DNA from: Rachicladosporium sp. CCFEE 5018 | Lineage: Eukaryota > Ascomycota > Dothideomycetes > Cladosporiales > Cladosporiaceae | Direction of reading: 5' to 3' | DNA: 64,000 bases | NCBI GenBank assembly: GCA_002077045.2 | Contig: KZ111141.1 | Location: 361,001 to 425,000 of the forward strand | Position numbers and translations under genes: made by a program | The notes under the pieces: generated by a model | The model's database searches: none | What the model saw: the letters and a program-made list of their open reading frames with translations, nothing else | What the model was told of the DNA's origin: nothing | Shown: piece after piece, positions 52,081 to 63,627 of the stretch | Numbering within the stretch: position 1 is the first letter of the stretch | Layout of the letters: each line of letters begins with the position of its first letter

Positions 52081-53644
52081 CGAGTCGTCGGGTGGATCTC
52101 GACCACTCTCCACTAACAAGAGGGCGCTTCTGGAAGCCTACTCGAGCGTCACGTCTGCGCCTGCAACACTGCAGATCGAGCACGCAGGTCATGCTAGATC
52201 CTCAAGGTCAGCCCTCCATCTTCCTCACAGCACAGCACCACCAAGGGCAGACTTTCAGGACGGCAAAGCAGGCTATCACACAATGCCTGCTTTGTATCAA
52301 TTACAACGCCCGAGATCGAAGGCGTTCATCCCGAGTCGACTTTATCGGTTTCATCTTGTGGTATTAAGTTGCGGTGTATCGTGCGTGCTGACATATCTTC
52401 AGATCCGGTGACAGAGCCAGAGCAATTGGCATGCGCTGTCCAGCTAGCGATAAACCCATATCGAAGACGGCAGGAGCAGATTTCGATGGCGCAAAGATAC
52501 ATTCGGACCCGGCATTGCACAATTCCATTCAGCTGCGGATTTGACAGCGCGGTTCAATTGTAGGAGGCTGATTGAGGTTCCAGCTCCCCTGCATGCCCGC
52601 CTCTTCGGAAGCCAAATCCACGAGATATCCTTCTGACACAAGGGCCACATCACACCATTGCTGCGGCAACACGCGGTATCGTGTCTTCATAATAGTGCAC
52701 GTTGGTCAACCACATGTTATATGACACAGGCGAATATAGCGGAGCGAGCAACCTACGAACCCGGCTTTTACTCCGCATTGGTGCTACACGACTGCTATTG
52801 AGCACAGCGTCAAACAACGCAGCATTCAGCTACCTCGTGCGAGGAACGTGCCTTGCATGAGCTTACAGTACTTCCCGGCCCTGCAGGCTGGTAAAGCTAG
52901 TACCTGCATAAGCATAAGCGTTGAAAGAATTAGACGATACGATAGACATTGCGGGAACGGAAGAACGCGATGACCGAAGCGACCGATTGAGAGTTCGCCC
53001 GTTTGAACGACTAGACGCGACGGCACGGACGGAATATTCGCTGATGGAATCTGACATCGATGTTCCGCAGTCGCTGCAAAGCGAAAATGACTTTGCGACA
53101 CAGCTCACGTCGTGGCAAGTGAATGCCGTCTAATTCGACATCTGCACCAATTCAAGGCGACTATGCGTTCTGCTGTAGTGCATGAACACTGCACAATGGT
53201 TCAATAGTTGCCATGCCATTGCGCGAGCATCGCCGACCGAACATGCACAGCTTCTCGACTACAGCTCCGATTGGCCGACAGCCACCAACTTACGTCAGAA
53301 TATATCACTACACATCTCACCACACATGTGCAAATTCATCATGCAGAGCTACTGCATGCTCCAGTCAGCACGATGCGAACGTGCCGGCGGTCCTGCATTG
53401 GACTGCTGGGAATGGTCTGGGATGAGCTCGCTCGAGCAACAGGTACAGCTGTGTATGTACTGCATGCGTTCGTATTCCCAACCTCGCTGTCACGATGGAG
53501 ATGGGTACAAGTAGGTAGCTCTTCGAGTCTCAGGTTGATGGTATCGTTTCCTTCGACAAGTCTTCTACACTCGTTACCGGCCATCCGGTGTGCACTTCCT
53601 TCGCTTCTGCAGCGATCCCCTCATTCGTTGCCGTCTCTATCACT
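52081..53644. other. long near-identical non-coding region, copy 2
   Basis: Counterpart of 24468-26030. The first 130 bp after the NSRP1-like stop are unlike copy 1; from about 52240 to 53515 the two copies are almost identical. No conserved open frame is supported. Confidence 0.55.
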
Positions 53645-56247
53645 ATGTCTCCTTCTGTTCCTTTACTACTCGCAGCGCTGTACGCCAACCATGTAGCCGC
53701 ATCGCCCTGGAACATCCTCAACCGCGTTAAACGCGGCGACGCAGAAACGAAAACCTGGGGAGGCTCTGGCCAGCCCTCTGCCTACAGCCAAGGTGGCGCC
53801 TGGTCCAGCTCAAGCTCAGTGCAAGCCTACACACCCACCACATCATCCACTCCAACTCCATACACTTCCAGCTGGAGCCGCTCCTCATCTTCCACGACTT
53901 GGACTACCCCGACTCCATACACCAGCAGCTGGGGCCCCTCATCATCTACCTTGACTTGGACCACTCCAACCGTGACGTACACAGCGCCGGCAGAAACGGC
54001 TACCTGGACTGCGCCGGGGCATAGCTATACGTATACGGAGACTGCGTGGCATACGGTCTCGACTTGCCCGCCGGCCATGCCAACGACGGTGTATGTCACG
54101 AAGAACTGGAACGTTACTATGACTGAGGAGGAAGTGAGCACTAAGACGGCGACGGAGGTCGTTTATTGGACCAAGACTAATGAGGAGACTGTTACTGTTA
54201 GCAGTATTGTTACTGCGCCTGGTGAGTGGCATCAGTGTTCCTAGAGCCCGGGATCCAAGAAAGCTCGCAGACATACGATCGGTGACTGACTTGAGTAGGT
54301 ACTACTAGCACGGAGTATCGGACCTCGACAGAGTGTGTTACTGTCACGCAGGTCACCACTGCACCAGGTAAGACATTGGTGCCCTTGGACGGAAGTCATT
54401 GGACTGCAACACTGACTTGAATCAGGTACGACAACTACGGCGTATTCCACTGAGACGCTTCCAGCGCAGACTGTTGTCGAGGTAAGCTTGGAGATACCCT
54501 CCTTGATACTGTTCACATGCTGATATATGTCCTTACAGACATCGACATTGCCAGGTATGTCTCCGCTATGTCCCCACGCTGCAGTACTCTGCATTCAGTT
54601 GCTGACACGCCCCAGCGGCAACCCATACAGCCACGCAGTACGTGACAGTGCCATATACGACTACGATTACATCTACCGCGGCGCCAGTAACATACACAAG
54701 CACATCCGTTAGCGTGCCGCCACCGAGCACCATTGTGGAGACATCAACGGCGCCCGCGAGCACAGTGTGGCAGCAGACTATGGTCACGGAGGAGCTTACG
54801 ACGACTATCGTGTCGACCATGGCTCCATGGACAGCCACGGAGTACTCGACTTTGCCGGGTAAGCGGAGCTGGTCTCGCATCCACATCGTCGACTGACGTG
54901 GGGAACAGGGTCTACCGTTACAAGCACCTCGACATTACCGGCTGGGCCGCCGCAGACTATTGTCCTGACCACAACTGTACCTGCGTCGACGTGGTATCAC
55001 TCAACGACCATCACGAATGAGCTCACTGTAACATCGACGTCTACTGTGGTATGCAGTGCCCTTGCTTGTCCAGGGCTATGTGAAGGCAAATATGTGACGG
55101 TACTGATCCTCATCACAGGCACCCAGCACTGTCTACACCACCGAGACATATTGCGAGACTAACTACGCAACCATCACGAAGACGCAGGCCCCAAGTACGG
55201 TCTACAACACGGAGTATGCGACTGTCACGACTCCTGTCACGGTCTGTACTACCGCATACGAGGCTCCGACTACGGAATACAGTACGGCATATGCTACAGT
55301 CACGACCCCGGTCACGATCTGTACGACCGTCTATGAGGCGCCGAGCACCGTGACCTCTTCGCAAACCATCACTGTGAGCTCGGCGTACACCGTCAGCGTC
55401 GTACAAACCCAGACACAAGAAATCCCCGTGACACAGGTCAGTAGCTCAAGGATGAGTTCTCGACGAGGGACCGAAGGGCTGACACGCGAAATAGACAAAT
55501 ACAATCTACGAGGTCTCGACCGCGATCGAAGAGCTCACTTCAACGGTCTCACAGGCGCCAATCACAGTGTATCGGACGAGCTCTGCCACTAGTACAGAGT
55601 ATGCCACTGCGCCTGGCCAGACTGAGTATGCTACTGCAACGATCGTCGTACCCGTCTGTCCAGTCCAGCCAACTTGGGTGAGCACGACCACAGCAATCGT
55701 CACCAGCACATGCTACGAAACGGCACCAGGGCAGACCGGCTACCAGACGAGCTATGAGACTGCACCCGGCTCGACCGTGTACGAGACTTCCGTCCAAGAA
55801 GCCACCGCGACTGTCACCCTTCCGGCCGGCCCCGTCACCCCTGCTCCTGCAAGCACAATCACAGCTATCTCAACGCAGATCATCACACTCCCGGGTACAA
55901 CGTACTACACCACAGCGCAGGGATACAACACCACGGTCGTCAGTGCGAGCACGGGCGTCACTACCGTGTATGCTACCGAAACCGTGTACGAGACGCAGAG
56001 CTGCAGCACAGTGTACCAGCCTACGACAGCCTGGTCGACGGGTTGGGCGACCGAGACTTATGGCAAGCCGAGTGAGACAGCGACCGCATGGAGTGACGAA
56101 GGACATGGGTGGCAGAGTAGTGGTACCACTGCGCCTGCTGCGACGAGTACTGGAGGCTACGGGGAGCATGGCGGTCCGCCAGGCGGCTGGAGCGGACAGA
56201 GAGGCGGTCACGGATCGGGGGGTAGTGGAAAAGGTTGGCGGGCGTGA
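53645..56247 (+). CDS. Thr/Ser-rich secreted repeat protein (copy 2, complete)
   Basis: Complete version of the wall or mucin-like protein. Exons: 53645-54221, 54299-54367, 54426-54481, 54539-54554 (16 nt), 54616-54858, 54909-55048, 55119-55436 and 55495-56247. A signal peptide (MSPSVPLLLAALYANHVAA) and Kex2-like site (NRVKRG) open the protein; the body is built of Thr/Ser/Tyr/Val/Pro repeats with STVYETxYxT and TIVSTxAPW cores. The last exon adds cysteine-containing repeats (TSTCYETAPGQTGYQTSYET) and a Gly/His/Trp-rich end (GGPPGGWSGQRGG). No C-terminal hydrophobic GPI-type tail is seen. About 680 residues by exon sum. Likely heavily O-glycosylated and extracellular (inference). Confidence 0.8.
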
Positions 56248-56480
56248 TTCCTAGGATCGAGGTAATGAGGTGCTGACCGCAACGAGGAGTTGACGCGAGA
56301 AAATATGGGTAATGAGAAACGCGACTGCGCCATGGATGAGTAATATAGTAATGTCATGCATCATTGCGTTTCATTGTTTCAAGCTCTATGAGTCCGCGCT
56401 CCTAAGCGACCATCAACCCCAGCTGAGCCTACATATACTGACTCGCTGCGATGGATTTTCCCACTCGCCATCCGCCTACC

Positions 56481-56990
56481 TCAATGCATCCCACCAACCT
56501 TCGCAGCCGCAAGCTTCTCCTGAAACGCACAATGCATGATCGAATCAACATATTCATCCACCCTACTAATCTTCTTCCCATCCTCAGTAAATTGAAAGAA
56601 CAAAACTCCCTCGCCACCAAACGGGCCTAACGTCGTGTCCGCGTGGTTGCTGAACTCAAGGACAGATCGATGCGCTTCGGCATCGTGGACGTGGTTGTGG
56701 AACTCATACTACAATCCCATCAGTCAGTGCCAGTCCCGCGAAGACATGAGGTAGCGGAAGGTGAAGGGCTGTAAACGTACCACGATCGGCGACGTGAACT
56801 GCTGGCCGATCCTCTTGAGGCCGAAGGTCAGCTGCTGGGCGTTCAGCTGGTGCGGCTCGACGGACGCTTTGGGCTGGAGGAATCTAATGAAGTCTGGCGT
56901 GAAGAGCTCGGCTAGGGCGTCGAGGTCGTATGCGTTGAGGAGGGCGAGGACTTTGTCCAGTGTGGCCTTTTGGGCTGCGAGGGAGGACAT
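56481..56990 (-). CDS. NTF2/SnoaL-like small protein, tandem paralogue 1
   Basis: Two exons, 56990-56781 and 56708-56481, with a 72-bp GT-AG intron. The product is 145 residues: MSSLAAQKATLDKVLALLNA, then LAELFTPDFIRFLQP, then YEFHNHVHDAEAHRSVLEFS and LFFQFTEDGKKISRVDEYVD. Its length, an N-terminal helical pair, the LFTPDF turn and the alternating beta strands fit the NTF2-like / SnoaL fold, often small-molecule binding or isomerase proteins; no catalytic assignment is made. It pairs with the gene at 57365-57861. It follows the Thr/Ser-rich gene's 3' end, convergent. Confidence 0.75.
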
Positions 56991-57364
56991 GGTGGCTTTT
57001 GGCGGTGGGGAAGAGTAAGGATAGTAGCTTGGTTTTCGGGATGAGTGAGTCCGGGAGGTGTTGTTGGCTGTGGGTGATATAAGTGATGCTTAAAGGAGTG
57101 GACCAGGACGATGCTCAGACTATATAGGTGAGTGATGCACAGGCAGATGGGAGAAAAGTTGTACCGCCGGGAAGGAGATTTGTCTTAACGCCATGATGAT
57201 TGCTTCGCTTGCCTATCTATCGCTCGAACAGGATAACATTGCGCTGGAGGACGTGCTTTCTTACGTTGCTGGGATTAGATTAGGCTCATGTAATCTGTGC
57301 AAGGCATCCGGTTTCGGTGTTAAGGCTCGGCCGAGGTCGGACGAACGCCGTGGTCACCCTTCCA
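56991..57364. other. spacer between NTF2-like genes
   Basis: About 375 bp containing the upstream region of paralogue 1 and the 3' flank of paralogue 2. No gene. Confidence 0.45.
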
Positions 57365-57861
57365 TCAATTCGGCGGCCCACCCTTCATGGCAGCCGCGAG
57401 CTTCTCACGGAACGCCATATACACCTTCGAGTCGACATACTCCACCAGACGAAAGATCTTCGTTCCATCTTCAGTAAACTCCAGGATCATGACACCTTCC
57501 AACCCGAAAGGTCCGAGCCTGGTCTCCGCCGCGTTCGTGAACTCGAAGCTCGACTTATGCGCATCGCCGTCATGCACGTAGTTGCGGAAGTCGTACTATC
57601 GCGCCTAGTCAGTCATAACATCGGGAAATGTGGCAAGTAGTGTGGATGTACTTTGACTGGCGTGATAAAGGTGGAACCCAGACGACTCAGGCCGAGAATG
57701 AGCTCATCTCCGTTGACCTCGCGAGATTCGACGGATCGGCCAGGCTGCAAGACGCGGACGAAACCAGGCGCGAAGAGGGCCGCGATGGCTTCGAGGTTCC
57801 AGGAGTTGACGTGAGCGAGGAGCTGAGCGATCGTGGCCTTCTGAGCGGCGAGTGAGGACAT
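57365..57861 (-). CDS. NTF2/SnoaL-like small protein, tandem paralogue 2
   Basis: Two exons, 57861-57652 and 57595-57365, with a 56-bp GT-AG intron at exactly the same codon as in paralogue 1 (both first exons are 210 nt). The product is 146 residues: MSSLAAQKATIAQLLAHVNS, LFAPGFVRVLQPGRSVE, YDFRNYVHDGDAHKSSFEFT, MILEFTEDGTKIFRLVEYVD. The identical first nine residues, equal exon lengths and shared intron site show a tandem duplication. It is similar enough to align throughout but clearly older than the block duplication. ERG1 lies next to it on the same strand; no functional link is implied. Confidence 0.75.
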
Positions 57862-58183
57862 GTTTGCGGTGTTATCAGCCGTATTCTGGACTCTGGAAAT
57901 GATCTTTGCTGTTGAGAGCTCATGGCATTATTGACCGACTGAACCGTCTTATAGCAATCACAGCGAAGTGAGGTCTGGCATGCAGACAATTGGAACGGAA
58001 GCGGAGAAACAGTATGTCCTAACACCAGTACCAGTGCATGCTCGCGCTAGCCGTCTTTCGTATCTGTGCTATTGCTCAAGAGCAGAACCCCCGTGTGCGA
58101 TTGGCATAGGGCTTAGTCGATAGGTACAATCCAGCAGACGTACTCGCGTTCGGGCCTTGGCATTCGGCCGAGAAGACACCCGC
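57862..58183. other. intergenic between NTF2-like gene and ERG1 3' end
   Basis: 322 bp, no gene seen. Confidence 0.45.
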
Positions 58184-59635
58184 CTACACTCTCAGCTCTG
58201 AGAAAATGTACGGGAACAGCACCGCGCACGCCTTGTAAAACACCATGGAGCTACCGATCGTAGCACGGAACGGCGCGGCCAATATGCCTCTGCTCGCCAC
58301 GTAGATCCAGATGGCGTAGACTGCGACGGAGAAGAAATGGTAAATCAACACGAAGGGGTTCCTGATGATCCCTGCCAGGAGGCCAACTGGCCCATCAACG
58401 CAATTGCCGCCTAGCTTAAAGTATTCGAAACAGCCTTGTTGCAATGCTTTGAGTTGTGTGTCGTTGGCCGCGAAGAGAGAGTACAGGGCCTGAGCGAGGA
58501 TATTGATGACTGAGCTAAGGCTCTTGCGCTGCCAGTGCAGGCGCTTGAGCTGCTTCAGCACAAGCCCAGTACTAGCGAGCGACGGCACGACTGCTGGATC
58601 TAGCAAGTCGGAGAGTAGAACGACGTCGTTGAAAGCCACGGTCATGCCGCCACCGGTGAGAGGGTGCCGCATGTTCAGTGCATCACCCAGGATTGCAAGA
58701 CCGGGAGTGATGTTTGTTTTGGGCGGGAGAAAAGAGTTCGGCATACTGCGAAGTCGGTCTTTCTCGATCGCGGCCTCGAAGCAGGGTCGTACAGCGGGTG
58801 GGAGATTGGGTATGACCACATTTCGAATGTGGCCCTTCACGCCTCCATTTGCGACTGAAGCCGACGTGGTGTTCTCGGGGATGTCGACGAGCGCTCGTGT
58901 CTCATGGGTACCGATTTGATAGAGCAGAACTGGAGCTCCGTCGCCTAGTATCACATGTCCGTGATTGGGCATCGGCAGTGGCGCATCAATCAACTCCAGT
59001 CCCCAGAATTTCGACTTAGCGACTGGTGTGTCGGTTCTGTAATCCTTCCGGAACTTGCTTGCATACCCGTCCGCGATGATCGTGAGATGGCCGAAGAAAC
59101 TGTCCGGCTTGCCCTGTACGTTTGCTTCAACGCCGAGCACTTGTCCAGTATACCCACTTGTCACCATTTCCGTCGCCGTGGCCTCAATGACAGTGACGTT
59201 TGGGTGTGCCATGGCCTTCTGCCTCAGCCGCTGAATAAAGCGCCCATGATGAAATGATCGTCCCTCGGGCCTCTTCCGCTTCGTGCCTCTCATCTCGTCG
59301 CTCGCCTCTCCTCCACGTCCATCTTCGGGATATGGTATCGCCACCTCCTCGCCGTAGTAGATCACATCATAGCCGAAGACCTTGATTGCGTCGATCTCCT
59401 CAAGACAGTCTCGCAAGCCTAGCTTCTCCAGCGCCTGCACGCCCCCTGGCTGAAGAAGTTCACCAACTATTCGGTCGGGTTCTTTGAGAGATCGTTCGAG
59501 GAGTATTACAGAGCGATCCTGATTTCCGAGGGCGACTGCGACTGCACAGCCCAGTATGCCAGCGCCTACGACTACCACATCTGCCTCGTGATGCTCGATT
59601 CTCCGGAGTTGATCTTTCTCTGAAGGGGTGTACAT
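58184..59635 (-). CDS. ERG1: squalene epoxidase (squalene monooxygenase)
   Basis: FAD-dependent ER enzyme that turns squalene into 2,3-oxidosqualene in ergosterol synthesis; target of allylamine antifungals. Single exon, 483 residues, normal length. The Rossmann motif is VVVVGAGILGCAVAVALG at residues 20-37, followed by SVILLERSL and IVGELLQPGGV. FAD motif 2 is LAILGDALNMRHPLTGGGMT. The C-terminal part has hydrophobic membrane helices (FVLIYHFFSVAVYAIWIYVA). In NILAQALYSLFA the Leu and Phe that correspond to the dermatophyte terbinafine-resistance sites 393 and 397 are the sensitive-type residues, by alignment from memory. Confidence 0.95.
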   Translation of the reverse strand: MYTPSEKDQLRRIEHHEADVVVVGAGILGCAVAVALGNQDRSVILLERSLKEPDRIVGELLQPGGVQALEKLGLRDCLEEIDAIKVFGYDVIYYGEEVAIPYPEDGRGGEASDEMRGTKRKRPEGRSFHHGRFIQRLRQKAMAHPNVTVIEATATEMVTSGYTGQVLGVEANVQGKPDSFFGHLTIIADGYASKFRKDYRTDTPVAKSKFWGLELIDAPLPMPNHGHVILGDGAPVLLYQIGTHETRALVDIPENTTSASVANGGVKGHIRNVVIPNLPPAVRPCFEAAIEKDRLRSMPNSFLPPKTNITPGLAILGDALNMRHPLTGGGMTVAFNDVVLLSDLLDPAVVPSLASTGLVLKQLKRLHWQRKSLSSVINILAQALYSLFAANDTQLKALQQGCFEYFKLGGNCVDGPVGLLAGIIRNPFVLIYHFFSVAVYAIWIYVASRGILAAPFRATIGSSMVFYKACAVLFPYIFSELRV

Positions 59636-60207
59636 CGAATGATGGATTTCGGGAGTGTTTCGAATACGCTTTATTACGTTTCGGGTTGTAGGAGAAGTCC
59701 GTTGTATGGTGTAGTCTATGATGAAGAGTCTGCTACGTGAGATTGAAATGTGGAGGGGATGTGGGAAACATTACACGTTCGGTCTCAACCGTCGTACGTT
59801 CTGTCAATTTCCTCGATGACGGTCGCCCTGCATGTCGTCCCTGGATCGGTTCGCCCACGCCACAACAAACTCAATGCGGCCAAGACTTGCTTCTACCACC
59901 TACCACGTGTGTGCCACGATCCCTTCGATCCAAATATATACCGCTGATCAATTATCTGTCAGCCTGTTCTACGAGGCATGTAATCGAGCCGTGCTTGTTG
60001 TTGCGGAAGGAGATCTGGAGAAGATCGAGAAAGGCGCCAGCACGAGCTCCATTCTTCCGTCAGTGTACCTGCATCACCTTCTCCTTCGAGAATTGCATCA
60101 TGCAGCGAGCGGGGAGCCATGAGAAAGGTAAGATTGGTGACTTGATATTCACTTTGCCTGGTCGCCCCGATCCTCTGTCTTCATCAGCATCTACGTGAGA
60201 AGCAGCT
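59636..60207. other. bidirectional upstream region ERG1 / aldo-keto reductase
   Basis: About 570 bp between divergent starts. Short frames run in several phases without motifs. An AATATATA stretch at 59933-59940 is TATA-like. No gene is called. Confidence 0.45.
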
Positions 60208-61270
60208 ATGAAGCTGACAGTATCCCTCATCTCCCTGGCGGTGGCCAGCGGAGCACTCGCGCCACCGAGTGGCCAGATCCCCTTCACAGGTGAAACACCC
60301 AAGCCAATGACCAGAGAATCCATTCCACTGCTCGGCTTCGGAACCTGGAACTTAGACCGCAGCAATGCCTCAGAGGCAGTATCATTCGCGATCCAGTCTG
60401 GCTTCAGACACATTGACTGCGCAGCTGCGTACGGCAATGAGGAGCTAGTAGGCAAGGGCATCGCTGATGGCCTCGCTAAGACTGGTCTCTCGAGGGAAGA
60501 TCTATGGATCACCAGCAAGTTATGGAATGACCAGTAAGACCATGAGCTTCGTTGTGATAGCCCGTAAAGCCTGACGCATTCACAGTCATGGCGCTAAAAA
60601 CGTACCCATTGCTATCGCCACTTCTCTCGAGAAGCTCGGCATCGACTACCTCGACCTTTACCACATCCACTGGCCCGTAAGTTCCAAGGACAAGAAAAAC
60701 CATGTCGGCTACAAATCCACCTATGCGGCGATGACCAAGCTTCTCGAGACCGGCCAGGTCAAGCACCTCGGCGTCTGCAATTTCTCGCCCTACCAGCTCG
60801 ATGATCTCCTCAACAGCACGTCTCACCCGCCATCCGTCCACCAGATGGAACTGCACCCCTACCTTCAGCAGAACGAGTGGATCGACTGGCATTCCAAACA
60901 CGGCATCCACGTCACAGCCTACTCGCCTTTCGCCGGCGCGAACCCAACTTATGACCCAGGCGAGCCACCACAACTTCTACACAACGATGTCACGCAACGC
61001 ATCGCTAAGAAGCGGAACTGCACGCCCGCGCAGGTTCTGCTAGTATGGGGCATCGGTCGCGGGACGTCAGTGATTCCAAAAAGTAGCCACGCTGACCGTA
61101 TCGCCGAGAACGTGGGAGCGCTTACTTGTAAGCTCGAGAAGAGCGATGTCAAGGAGCTGGATGGCTTAGGAAAGTGGCATCATCGATTTGTCAACCCGAG
61201 TAAGTCTTGGGGGGTGGATTTGTATGAGGGATTGGAGGATTCGAAGGGAAAGCACACGAAGAGCGCGTGA
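60208..61270 (+). CDS. aldo-keto reductase with N-terminal signal sequence
   Basis: NAD(P)H-dependent carbonyl reductase fold. Two exons, 60208-60533 and 60586-61270, with a 52-bp GT-AG intron; the product is 336 residues. Catalytic tetrad positions are seen in HIDCAAAYGN (Asp, Tyr), WITSKLWND (Lys) and LYHIHWP (His). LLETGQVKHLGVCNFSPYQL and HQMELHPYLQQNEW are AKR family blocks, and TSVIPKSSHADRIAEN is the cofactor site. Unusually, the N-terminus MKLTVSLISLAVASGALAPP looks like a secretory signal, while most of this family is cytosolic. The start is supported because the next Met would cut into the first AKR strand (IPLLGFGTWNL lies after it). Confidence 0.9.
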
Positions 61271-61420
61271 AGGAGTACTTCATACCTCCAGGAATTCGTA
61301 GCACCGACCTCCTCCTTCGCTTCGCGTTAAAGTACTTACAGCGTCGAAAGGCCATGTATGCGATGGAGACTTACAGCATCAAGTCCAATAATTGCCACAT
61401 GATTCCCATACAGAGCGGCG

Positions 61421-63627
61421 CTATCTTGCCTTAGGCCTCCGCTCTACGCCACTAAATCTCGACAGCATTTTGTCCCACTGCTGCTTGTATGTCGCAGTCA
61501 TTGATCCGAGCGAATCACTCCAGTCGCTGCCATCTGTCGCGGAGTCATGTAGCATTGACAACCATCGAGTAACGTCGTCAAGCCGATCCACCGTGGGCCA
61601 CTTTTGCATCGGGTTCGCTTGGGAGTGGGACCTCGAGACCGTGACGGGCTCGATCCCGAGCAAGTCTCTCAACCCACTGTGGTAGGTCTGAGCTTTTGGT
61701 GACTTCCTCGGTATCATCAAGCTGAATGGGAAAGCTGACACTGAACAGAGACTACTGTTGGAAGCCTGTGCTGACGATAGTAAGTCGTCTACGATCTAAG
61801 GAATCTGCAATATGCTTTGCGTCACGTCGTGCTTGCGGTGTTGTCTCAGCATCCATAGTCGCCTCCTCGAATCGATCTAGAACATTCTGAAGCCTGCTGC
61901 AGAGGTTCATATACACGTCCGCCAAAGTACGATCATCATCTTCCTTCGCATCGAGCAACAGCGTAAGGGGTTTTGAAGGGCTTCCAGACCTCGTTCGGCG
62001 AGTGTGCTCGCTCCATCCGGAATTGGGAATTGCTCGATGAGCACGACAAGTCGCTCTGCAGAATGACGAGCGTGAGGGGCTGGGTGGTCCTTGAAGGCAA
62101 GTACCTCAATGCCGTCTAAAAGGTATTGAAACTCAAAGAAGCCTCCCAAGCATCAGCTCTCCGGTACTCCAGAACCTTAGGATGCATGTTCGCTTCCGCG
62201 ACTGTAGATTTTGGCCGGTCGGTACGGCTATGCGACTTGGTCAGAAGCGCCGTGCGCTTTCGCAACATGGGAGATTTGATGTCTACGAGGTAGCGGGCGT
62301 GGGCTTTACCGAAAACCCTCACTTGTGTCCATGGAGTTGTCTTGAGTGCTGCGCCCTGAGCCACCCATTGACGGCTAACATCGCCAAAATCTACGTCGTA
62401 CTTTGCACAGATCGCCTCCATGCGGAGAGTCATGGCAACTGAGTGCAGATATTCCCCCATGATGTTGAGCACACAGCATATATATTGAGCTGCTCTCAGA
62501 TCCCAGGTTTGCAAATCGTCGTCTACGGTAAGCTTCGAGTGAATCTCGACCAGACCCAACTCTATCGTTCCGAGTAGAGCACTCTCTGGATCGCTGTAAT
62601 CAACCTTCACCGGGCCAATTGTCGAAATGATGCCGTACAAGCCATAAACCTTGTCGCACGCCAGCGTCGAGTACTGTCCAGCATGAGTCTGGATTGCATC
62701 GGTCATCATCATTCGTCCTCCGCGTGCCCTGTCCGTATTCAGGGCCGTGTCCTCCAGCAGGAAAAGTACAAGCATTGCCTTACCGTAAATACCCACCGGG
62801 CGGATCTTGTCTGAGTAATAACGTACCCCATCATCGCGATCACTGTGAATATTCGGGGTGCTGAGCTCTCCACGGATTCCAATATCGGGAAAGCAATGCT
62901 GCAAATACTGGAAAAGAACTCTTCATGGTATCGCCAGCTTCTTGTATCGCACTGTCAAGGTTTACGCCAGTAACATTTCCTGGACCACCCACAGCCGCGT
63001 CCAGTATGGGCAGCTCACGATAGGGGCCAGGATGTATATACTAACCCACATTCCGTCGGTCCAATCGTGATCGAGCCATGCCCCAAGAGAGTCCAAACGT
63101 AGCGTGAGATCAATCTTACGCCGTTCGGGTACTTCCAATGCTTCAGGGACCAGGCTGAGAGCTGCCATGTCGAAGTAAAGCTGCCACAATTCCGCGTTCT
63201 GGTGAATGTCAAGCGAATCCTCGACTTTCACGGGCTGTGTACCCAGCCAGGCTACGACCTCAATAGTGTCGCGATACACATCTCCCATCAGCGCGACTTG
63301 AGTACTCTTTTCGTCCAAGTCACTCTGATTGATGCATATTGCGTCGACGTACAGCCAGGCTTGCTCACTCTCATGCCGTCGAAGCCGCAGATACTCATAG
63401 AGATTTCGCCGGACCTGAAAAGCATGCCTGTTGATCGTAATGCTACAAACCGCGTCTTCGTTTCCCCAGTTGTACGATAAAGCTTGATATTGAGGGGTGT
63501 CTGCTGGGGAATGTATAGCAAGCTCGAAGTCGACGGTGTCGTCCTCACCGTTTCCAAAACTCGAGAGTCGTAGCAGGCGGATCTGGCGCCGCACGGGATC
63601 AAGTGCATCGTAGAGACAGTCTTGCAT
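61421..63627 (-). pseudogene. HET-domain (heterokaryon incompatibility) gene, frame broken
   Basis: The 5' part (63627-62962) encodes a HET domain: YQALSYNWGNED, WLYVDAICINQSDLDEK, VYRDTIEVVAWLG and YWTRLWVVQEM are its standard blocks. The frame then ends in TAA at 62962-62964. A second open frame (62904-62116) carries the likely continuation (YSTLACDKVYGLYGIIS, the usual DKVYGLLG block). A third frame continues from about 62149, and a fourth after a homopolymer AAAACCCC near 61972-61979, to a stop at 61752. Another frame runs 61741-61421. I looked for a GT-AG intron at the first break and found none in the right phase. Two or more indels are therefore likely, making this a decaying gene or a poorly sequenced one. 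HET proteins trigger cell death after fusion of unlike strains. Confidence 0.55.

Larger units (their letters stand above)
38119..55684. repeat. duplicated syntenic block, copy 2
   Basis: Second copy of 7117-28087 in the same orientation. It begins abruptly inside ITC1 at 38119 within a gap-free contig and extends past the point where copy 1 is cut by gap 2; the Thr/Ser-rich gene continues to 56247. About 3.4 kb present in copy 1 between 2EXR gene A and mid ILV3 are missing. Confidence 0.95.
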
